In this document: piece by piece, positions 15,462 through 19,480 of the stretch | Numbering within the stretch: position 1 is the stretch's first letter | Layout: each line of letters opens with the position of its first letter | Source of the DNA: an uncultured Microbacteriaceae bacterium | Lineage (GTDB): Bacteria; Actinomycetota; Actinomycetes; Actinomycetales; Microbacteriaceae | Length of the DNA stretch: 19,480 nt | Direction of reading: 5' to 3' | NCBI GenBank assembly: GCA_946481135.1 | Contig: CAMLMQ010000033.1 | Location: forward strand, 1-19,480 | Position numbers and translations under genes: made by a program | Notes under the pieces: generated by a model | Told to the model about the DNA's origin: nothing | The model's database searches: none | Seen by the model: the letters and a program-made list of their open reading frames with translations, nothing else

Positions 15462-15932
15462 TTACGGCAGGGTGAGATAGGGAGAAGCGATGGGCGTGTT
15501 GGTCGAATATGAGCCCGTGCTCACGTTGTAGACGAAAACCTGTCCACCTTCTTGGCGCACCGCGGCCGAGCCACAGAAAACCTTCGTCGCAACGCTGATG
15601 TGCGTCACGACGGATCCGCCATTGTAGGTGGTTCCGGCGGAGGCGCAGATGGCGCCCCCGGAACTTCGCATGACTGCGTTGCCGCCGAGATAGCCAGCTG
15701 AAGAAGCCCCGCCATCGTTGCGACCGACTCGCGTGCCCGCCGTGCCGGGCGACGTGTTGTTCTGCACGTAGCTAGACTTGACGTAGGTCAACGCGTTCTG
15801 TCCCCAGACCACGCTGTTCGAATTGGCGATCGCTGCATATGAGGCCTGTGCGACCCCACCGAGTGCGAGGCCAGCACAAAGAGCCGCCGCAACCGCAAGC
15901 TTCAGCGGAATCGGCCTGTTGTCACCTCTCAC
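15462..15932 (-). CDS. Secreted protein of unknown function (islet gene A)
   Basis: I do not recognise a family. The 156-residue product has a basic N terminus (MRGDNRPIPLK), a hydrophobic segment at residues 12-27 and a signal-peptidase-I-like AQA at 28-30, so it is probably secreted. The mature part is rich in Gly, Ser, Thr, Asn and Val with few charged residues, and has two cysteines (Cys96 and Cys120) that could form one disulfide; the rest looks like a small beta-rich extracellular domain. GTG 15932 is chosen because GAGG lies about 9 nt upstream; a TTG at 15947 is the alternative. It overlaps the end of islet gene B by 11 bp, so the two are co-translated. Candidates include a bacteriocin-like or surface protein, with no direct evidence. 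Confidence 0.72.
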   Translation of the reverse strand: MRGDNRPIPLKLAVAAALCAGLALGGVAQASYAAIANSNSVVWGQNALTYVKSSYVQNNTSPGTAGTRVGRNDGGASSAGYLGGNAVMRSSGGAICASAGTTYNGGSVVTHISVATKVFCGSAAVRQEGGQVFVYNVSTGSYSTNTPIASPYLTLP

Positions 15933-16329
15933 TTTGCGCCACCTCAAAAGTCACGTGGAACTCACCAATGACTGTGGCACCGTCAGTACCGAACACCGGA
16001 AGTACGATCGCATCGCGTCGCTCGGACATTGTCAGCGCTTCGTCAAGTGTCGAAGCAGGCGCCATTGCGCGCAGATACGAATCGAGCTCGACGTACCCGA
16101 GTTCGCCGTTCGTCGCGTAGACCGCGATGAGGTCTGGACTGGCGCTGATGTCGGAGCCGGCCACCCCGAAGGTGCGGCCGTCTGGCGTCGTCCCTGATTT
16201 CGCCTCGTTGATGTCCGTCTGTGAAGGGTCGGGGGCAGCTGGCGCGGCAGCGAAGCCGAATGCGGCAACACCCAGCGTGAACCCGGCTGCAGCGGCAGCC
16301 AGTATCAAGCCGATCTTCGTTCGTTTCAT
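15922..16329 (-). CDS. Small exported or membrane-anchored protein of unknown function (islet gene B)
   Basis: The 135-residue product begins MKRTKIG followed by a hydrophobic Ala/Gly-rich segment (residues 7-32), either a signal peptide or an N-terminal anchor. The mature part has GRTFGVAG (51-58), PDLIAVYATNGELGYVELDSY (65-85) and a terminal LPVFGTDGATVIGEFHV (110-126). From memory, the combination of an NG-x-GYV loop and a DG-x-TVIG-x-F strand recurs in small exported actinobacterial proteins, but I know no function for it. ATG 16329 follows GGAAGG by 7 nt, a clear Shine-Dalgarno start unlike the leaderless genes around it. It is the first gene of the islet pair and overlaps gene A by 11 bp. 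Confidence 0.75.
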   Translation of the reverse strand: MKRTKIGLILAAAAAGFTLGVAAFGFAAAPAAPDPSQTDINEAKSGTTPDGRTFGVAGSDISASPDLIAVYATNGELGYVELDSYLRAMAPASTLDEALTMSERRDAIVLPVFGTDGATVIGEFHVTFEVAQSER

Positions 16330-16387
16330 AACTGAACCTTCCGTGGGGCTTGCACTGCCCGCCGGACGATACGACAAACTCGCACTC

Positions 16388-16400
16388 CACTTACTAAGTG
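16388..16400. promoter_or_regulatory. Perfect 13-bp palindrome upstream of islet gene B (operator candidate)
   Basis: CACTTA-C-TAAGTG has perfect 6-bp arms around one base. It lies 59 bp upstream of the gene B start codon. On the minus strand it falls where the -35 would be for a TATCGT hexamer (16371-16366) with a 17-bp spacer. It could be a repressor site or a recombinase core; the rest of 16330-16541 shows no other gene or clear signal. Confidence 0.45.
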
Positions 16401-16541
16401 TCGATCTTCGCCCGTTCGTCTCGGCCGCGAACCGAATAGAGGACGTAGGCACAGGTGGTCGGGAGTTACGGCATGACCGAAGCGGCACACCTCCCTCCGA
16501 CTTGTTGCCGCGCGATGGCTGCGCCGCGCAGTCTCCGCGCC

Positions 16542-16625
16542 TCAGCCGGAGACGGTGACGGTCGCCCCGACGTGGTCGCGGCTCGTGACGAGGTCGGCGG
16601 TGGCGCGCGCGAGGGCGGCTCGTGA
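16542..16625. repeat. Right copy of 84-bp direct repeat (within the intact SDR gene)
   Basis: This copy forms the in-frame 3' end of the SDR gene and matches 15245-15328 at 81 of 84 bases. Bases outside the 84 diverge at once on both sides, giving sharp repeat borders. Confidence 0.93.
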
Positions 16626-17189
16626 CACCTTCGGGTCGCGCGTCGAGCCGTCGGTCGAGAGATGCGGGTCGGCGGGCTCGCCGTCGGTCAGGTACACGGG
16701 CTGCACGAGCGTCCAGTCGAGTCCGCTCGCGCGCACGATGTGCTCCTGCACCTCGGTGTCGGCGATCTGCGGCTTGATCATCACGGCGAAGAGCACCCTC
16801 GACGCGAACGGCAGCAGGTGCCGGGTCTCTCCGACGCCGAAGGACGTCTGCACGACGACCCGGTCGATCCTCGCGCGCCGGGCGGCGGCGACGATCGCGT
16901 GGGTGCCGCGGGAGCGCACATCGTCGTAGGTGCCCCGGGCGCCGCGCAGCCGCACGCGCAGCATGGGCTCCGAGATGCCGAGGATCGCCACGACGCCGTC
17001 GTGGCCGGGCAGCACGCGGTCGAGGTCGTCGTCGCGGGTGGCGTCGCCGGGGACGCGCGTGAGCCCCGGCCGGTCGGGCAGCTCCGCCGCGCGGCGGGCG
17101 AAGGCGGTCACGGTGTGTCCGCGGTCGAGCAGTTCGTCACAGACGGCGCGGCCGGATCCACCGGAGGCGCCGATCACCAGGATGTTCAT
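16542..17189 (-). CDS. NAD(P)-binding atypical SDR / NmrA-like protein
   Basis: The 215-residue protein has the Rossmann dinucleotide motif MNILVIGASGGSGRAV, FARRAAELPD where NADP-binding Arg residues often lie, VPGDATRDDDLDRVLPGHDGVV, and the later VVVQTSFGVGE and LDWTLVQPVYLTDG characteristic of SDR_a5/NAD(P)H-binding proteins. Such proteins are oxidoreductases or redox-sensing regulators; the substrate is unknown. ATG 17189 gives the canonical start, with no clear Shine-Dalgarno or leaderless -10 element. It is divergent from the AraC regulator, 55 bp away, and is a likely target of it. Its last 27 codons and stop are the right copy of the 84-bp repeat, so its present C terminus may have been exchanged when the islet arrived. 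Confidence 0.88.
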   Translation of the reverse strand: MNILVIGASGGSGRAVCDELLDRGHTVTAFARRAAELPDRPGLTRVPGDATRDDDLDRVLPGHDGVVAILGISEPMLRVRLRGARGTYDDVRSRGTHAIVAAARRARIDRVVVQTSFGVGETRHLLPFASRVLFAVMIKPQIADTEVQEHIVRASGLDWTLVQPVYLTDGEPADPHLSTDGSTRDPKVSRAALARATADLVTSRDHVGATVTVSG

Positions 17190-17244
17190 GGCCCGAGCTT
17201 CCCGCGGAGACGGTGGACGTTCTATCGTCAGGAGTCCGCTTGTC

Positions 17245-18249
17245 TTGACCGAAAGTCCTCACGTGCCCGAGTCGTTCGCCGTCACCGCGCCGTGGCGCCC
17301 CCGCGATCCGCTGACCGACGCGCTCTACGACGTGCGCATGCACGGCGCGTTCTACAGCTGGACCGAGGCGACCGTCCCCGTCGCGGTGCGCATGCCGACG
17401 CTCCCCGATGCGCTCGGGTTCCACATCGCGGGCCGCGGCAGCGTCTGGCTCGAATTCGACGACGACGACCCGGTGCTGCTGGAGCCCGGGCATGTCGCGA
17501 TCGTGCCGCGTGGTCTCGGCCACGTGCTCAGCTCCCGACCCGGGATGCCCGTGCTCGGCCGCGCCGACGAGCTGCCCCAGACCTACCTCGGCGACCACTT
17601 CTCGGTGCTGCGACTGGGTCCCGAGCAGCCGGAGCCCGCCCCCGTCGCGGTGCTCTGCGGCATCGTCGCGTTCGACTCGGCGGAGGCGCAGGAGGTGCTC
17701 GCCGTGCTGCCGCACGTGCTCGTGCTCTCGACGTCGCAGCATCCGAACCTGCGCGCCCTCGTCGCGCTCATCGTCGACGAGATGGTGGCGCCGCGCCCGG
17801 GCGGCGAAGCCGTCGCGACCCGGCTCGCCGACGTGCTCGTCGTCGAGGCGGTGCGCGCGTGGCTCGCATCCGAACCGGATGCGGGCGCGGGCTGGCTGCA
17901 CGCGTTCCGCGACCCCGCGCTCGGGCCCGTCCTCGCGGCCGTGCACCGTGACCCGGGCCACCCCTGGACGCTCGACGAGCTCGCGACGCGCGCGCGGCTG
18001 TCGAGGTCGGCGTTCGCGGCGCGGTTCACCCAGGCGCTCGGCATCCCGGCGATGCAGTACGTGACGCAGTGGCGGATGCGGGCCGCGCGCCGTCGACTCG
18101 CCGTCGGCGACACGGTCGCCGCGGTGGCGGCGACGTACGGCTACGGGTCCGAGGCGGCGTTCAGCCGGGCCTACGCCCGGGTGACGGGCGAGACGCCGGG
18201 TCGGGTGCGTCGAGCGACGCGACAGGCCGTCAGCGCGTCGGCGGAGTGA
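17245..18249 (+). CDS. AraC-family transcriptional regulator with cupin sensor domain
   Basis: The N-terminal half is an AraC-type cupin ligand-binding domain (DPLTDALYDVRMHGAFYSW, then GFHIAGRGSVWLEFDDDDPVLLEPGHVAIVPRG). The C-terminal 100 residues are two helix-turn-helix units: WTLDELATRARLSRSAFAARF and RLAVGDTVAAVAATYGYGS, followed by EAAFSRAYARVTGETPGRVRR, an AraC signature. It probably senses a small molecule and controls the divergent SDR gene and itself. The start is uncertain: TTG 17245 lies 10 nt after AGGAG and gives 334 residues, while GTG 17263 gives 328 residues and is also plausible. A TATCGT hexamer at 17223-17228 may be the -10. Its last 20 bp overlap the acyltransferase gene on the opposite strand. 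Confidence 0.9.
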   Translation: MTESPHVPESFAVTAPWRPRDPLTDALYDVRMHGAFYSWTEATVPVAVRMPTLPDALGFHIAGRGSVWLEFDDDDPVLLEPGHVAIVPRGLGHVLSSRPGMPVLGRADELPQTYLGDHFSVLRLGPEQPEPAPVAVLCGIVAFDSAEAQEVLAVLPHVLVLSTSQHPNLRALVALIVDEMVAPRPGGEAVATRLADVLVVEAVRAWLASEPDAGAGWLHAFRDPALGPVLAAVHRDPGHPWTLDELATRARLSRSAFAARFTQALGIPAMQYVTQWRMRAARRRLAVGDTVAAVAATYGYGSEAAFSRAYARVTGETPGRVRRATRQAVSASAE

Positions 18250-18976
18250 GTCTGCCCCACTCGCTCTGCCCGTGCTCGAGCGGGTTCCAGCGATCCGGCG
18301 GCGGGGTCTCGCCCCGCAACTCACCCAGCAGCCGCGCGATCTCGTTCATGAGCACCGTCGTCGCCTCGGCGAGCGCCGCCGGGTCGGAGGCCCGACCCCG
18401 CCACGGGCTCAGGTCGACCGGCGCCCCGACGAGCATCTCGACATCCTTGCGAGGCAGGAGCGAGAGCCGCCCGCCGTACCGCGGCAGGATGCGCTGCACC
18501 CCCCAGTGCGCCATCGGCACGAGCGGGATGTCGTGCTGCAGCGCGAGCCGCACGGCCCCCGACTTGCCGCGCATCGGCCACTCGTCGGGGTCACGCGTGA
18601 GCGTGCCTTCGGGGTAGACGATGACGGCGAGCTCGTCGTCGATGAGCCGCGTCGCCGCCTTGAGCGGGTCAGGCCCGGACCCGTCGCGCTCGACGGGGAT
18701 CTGCCCGGTGAACCGCAGCAGCCAGCCGAGGACGGGGACGCGGAAGAGCGACGCCTTGGCGAGGAACCGCGGCACGCGCCCGCCCCGCCACACGAGGTAG
18801 GCGGTCGTCAGCGGGTCGAAGTTGGTGAGGTGGTTCGGCGCGATGACGACCGCGCCGCGCTTCGGGATGTGGTCGAGCCCGCGCATGCGGTAGCGGCCGA
18901 AGAACTCGAAGATGAGGATGGCGACGGCCGCGATGATCCGCCAGCGCAGGATCTTCTCGGGCTTGCGACGCGGCAT
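18230..18976 (-). CDS. 1-acyl-sn-glycerol-3-phosphate acyltransferase-type LPLAT
   Basis: The 248-residue protein belongs to the PlsC-like LPLAT family, which transfers acyl groups to lysophosphatidate or other glycerol-based acceptors at the inner membrane face. It has a basic N terminus with one hydrophobic segment (residues 12-27), the catalytic HX4D motif APNHLTNFDP (His49, Asp54), GQIPVERDG (motif II region) and YPEGTLTRDP (motif III, Glu123), then IPLVPMAHWG (motif IV region). ATG 18976 follows TAGGCT by 7 nt. In actinobacteria this gene often lies between murA and gpsA; here the AraC, SDR, islet and EI24 genes intervene before gpsA. The 3' end overlaps the AraC gene by 20 bp. Confidence 0.92.
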   Translation of the reverse strand: MPRRKPEKILRWRIIAAVAILIFEFFGRYRMRGLDHIPKRGAVVIAPNHLTNFDPLTTAYLVWRGGRVPRFLAKASLFRVPVLGWLLRFTGQIPVERDGSGPDPLKAATRLIDDELAVIVYPEGTLTRDPDEWPMRGKSGAVRLALQHDIPLVPMAHWGVQRILPRYGGRLSLLPRKDVEMLVGAPVDLSPWRGRASDPAALAEATTVLMNEIARLLGELRGETPPPDRWNPLEHGQSEWGRLTPPTR

Positions 18977-18983
18977 GGGAGTC

Positions 18984-18989
18984 AGCCTA
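18984..18989 (-). promoter_or_regulatory. -10 element for a leaderless transcript (LPLAT gene)
   Basis: TAGGCT on the minus strand ends 7 nt before the ATG at 18976. It makes the gene independent of murA transcription. Confidence 0.55.
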
Positions 18990-19030
18990 AGTGGCCGCCG
19001 ACCGAGACGGTCGACGGAACTGGGACCGCG

Positions 19031-19054
19031 GCGGCGGCGCGAAAGCGCCCCCGC
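19031..19054 (-). terminator. GC-rich hairpin downstream of murA (possible terminator)
   Basis: On the plus strand GCGG-C-GGCGC, loop GAAA, GCGCC-C-CCGC forms a stem of 5 bp plus 4 bp with one C-C mismatch. It lies 16 bp past the murA stop and before the LPLAT promoter. No T-tract follows in the murA direction, so termination is inferred. Confidence 0.4.
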
Positions 19055-19070
19055 TCCGAGCGAAGTCCGT

Positions 19071-19480
19071 TCAGACGAGGTCGAAGTCGGCGCCGAGGCC
19101 GGTGAGCTTGTCGACGAAGCGCTCGTAGCCGCGGCTGATGAGGCCGAGGTTGCTCACGGTCGAGGTGCCCTCCGCGGCGAGCGCCGCGATGAGGTAGCTG
19201 AATCCTCCGCGCAGGTCGGGCACGCGCACATCCGCCGCCGTCAGCTTCGTCGGACCCGTGATGACGGCCGCCTGCTCCAGCTTGCGGCGGGGCACACGAC
19301 GGGTCACCGACTCCAGGCCGTCGCTGTGCACGACGATGTCGGCACCCATCTCGACGAGCGCCGAGGTGAAGCCGAGACGGTTCTCGTACACCGTCTCGTG
19401 CACGACCGAGACGCCGTCGGCCTGGGTGAGCGCGACGATGAGCGGCTGCTGCCAGTCGGTCATGAAGCCGGGGTGCACGT
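19071..19480 (-). CDS. murA: UDP-N-acetylglucosamine 1-carboxyvinyltransferase (MurA), C-terminal part, truncated by window end
   Basis: MurA transfers enolpyruvate from PEP to UDP-GlcNAc, the first committed step of peptidoglycan synthesis. Only about 136 C-terminal codons are in the window; the reading frame runs off the right edge with no start. Recognisable MurA segments are PGFMTDWQQPLIVALTQADG, VVHETVYENRLGF, the LTAADVRVPDLRGGFSYLIA stretch (with the conserved DLR-x-G) and the C-terminal LGLISRGYERFVDKLTGLGAD. The catalytic PEP-binding cysteine lies in the missing part. A hairpin follows the stop, then the LPLAT gene with its own promoter. This is housekeeping sequence with no oddities in the visible part. 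Confidence 0.93.
   Translation of the reverse strand, partial: VHPGFMTDWQQPLIVALTQADGVSVVHETVYENRLGFTSALVEMGADIVVHSDGLESVTRRVPRRKLEQAAVITGPTKLTAADVRVPDLRGGFSYLIAALAAEGTSTVSNLGLISRGYERFVDKLTGLGADFDLV

Larger units (their letters stand above)
15245..16625. mobile_element. Repeat-bounded islet carrying two exported-protein genes (putative non-autonomous cassette)
   Basis: A 1297-bp unit (repeat start to repeat start) is bounded by 84-bp direct repeats of the SDR 3' end. Composition differs inside: hand counts give 37/60 G+C at 15541-15600 and 33/60 at 16321-16380, against 46/60 at 17761-17820 outside. The islet holds two overlapping minus-strand genes for small exported proteins, a perfect palindrome and a short remnant-like stretch. 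It contains no recombinase gene and no terminal inverted repeats that I can see, so any mobility would be in trans. Integration into a gene 3' end with restoration of the reading frame, or recombination with a divergent allele, would both explain it. Confidence 0.6.

Noticed and set aside
15823..16197. 124-aa plus-strand frame opposite the islet genes
   Set aside because: Antisense to two genes with export signals and good start sites; no motif.
16330..16488. N-terminal extension of islet gene B to 16488
   Set aside because: The extension lacks protein-like composition and would bury the signal peptide; the ATG at 16329 has a well-placed GGAAGG.
15245..16625. Islet as an insertion sequence
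   Set aside because: No transposase, no terminal inverted repeats, and the bounding repeats are far longer than target-site duplications.
1..19480. CRISPR array, tRNA, rRNA, riboswitch, toxin-antitoxin or restriction locus
   Set aside because: No regularly spaced repeats, no tRNA-like cloverleaf, no recognisable thiamine riboswitch before thiL (its start is 6 nt from the -10 element), and no nuclease or methylase pair.

Overview
The window is a high-GC stretch of actinobacterial chromosome, most likely from the Microbacteriaceae (Microbacterium/Leifsonia/Agromyces-type). This rests on GC-saturated third codon positions, frequent GTG starts, F420-dependent enzymes, the gene order murA / acyltransferase / gpsA / ddl / DUF3515 / thiL / rsmD / recG / coaD, and a Microbacteriaceae-style intergenic palindrome near 4.88 kb. 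The family assignment is inference; no rRNA or tRNA gene is visible.

Layout. (1) 1-6.2 kb is a metabolic block: a formylglycine-enzyme-fold protein on the plus strand, then minus-strand genes for coenzyme F420 (cofE, translationally coupled to an FGD-like F420 oxidoreductase; further on a clear fgd, F420-dependent glucose-6-phosphate dehydrogenase), a membrane-anchored molybdopterin oxidoreductase with an internal twin-arginine motif, a SAM methyltransferase and a small zinc-ribbon protein. Together fgd (F420 reduction from glucose 6-phosphate), cofE (F420 polyglutamylation) and the LLM oxidoreductase (use of F420H2) make a small F420 neighbourhood. (2) 6.2-14.5 kb is housekeeping: a MATE exporter overlapping coaD, recG divergent from rsmD, thiL convergent with rsmD and divergent from a DUF3515 lipoprotein, then ddl and gpsA (overlapping, cell wall and phospholipid precursors). 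(3) 14.5-18.25 kb looks accessory: an EI24-like membrane protein, a lower-GC islet with two small exported proteins of unknown function, an NAD(P)-binding SDR-like gene and a divergent AraC regulator. (4) 18.2 kb to the end returns to the conserved backbone: an LPLAT acyltransferase and the 3' part of murA.

The most interesting structure is the islet at 15245-16625. It is bounded by two 84-bp direct copies (81/84 identical, counted by hand) of the 3' end of the SDR-like gene. Each copy runs exactly from the SDR stop codon (read on the minus strand) to the stop codon of the EI24 reading frame. Between them lie an overlapping pair of small secreted-protein genes, a perfect 13-bp palindrome and a possible gene remnant, with no integrase or transposase. 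It looks like a non-autonomous cassette inserted at the 3' end of a protein-coding gene so that both flanking reading frames stay intact.

A second theme is leaderless transcription: eight genes have a TANNNT hexamer ending 6-7 nt before the start codon, which helps choose several starts (coaD, rsmD, the zinc-ribbon protein). The islet genes instead have Shine-Dalgarno-type starts. No stretch over 300 bp lacks a gene; the longest non-coding intervals are 15329-15461 and 16330-16541, both in the islet.
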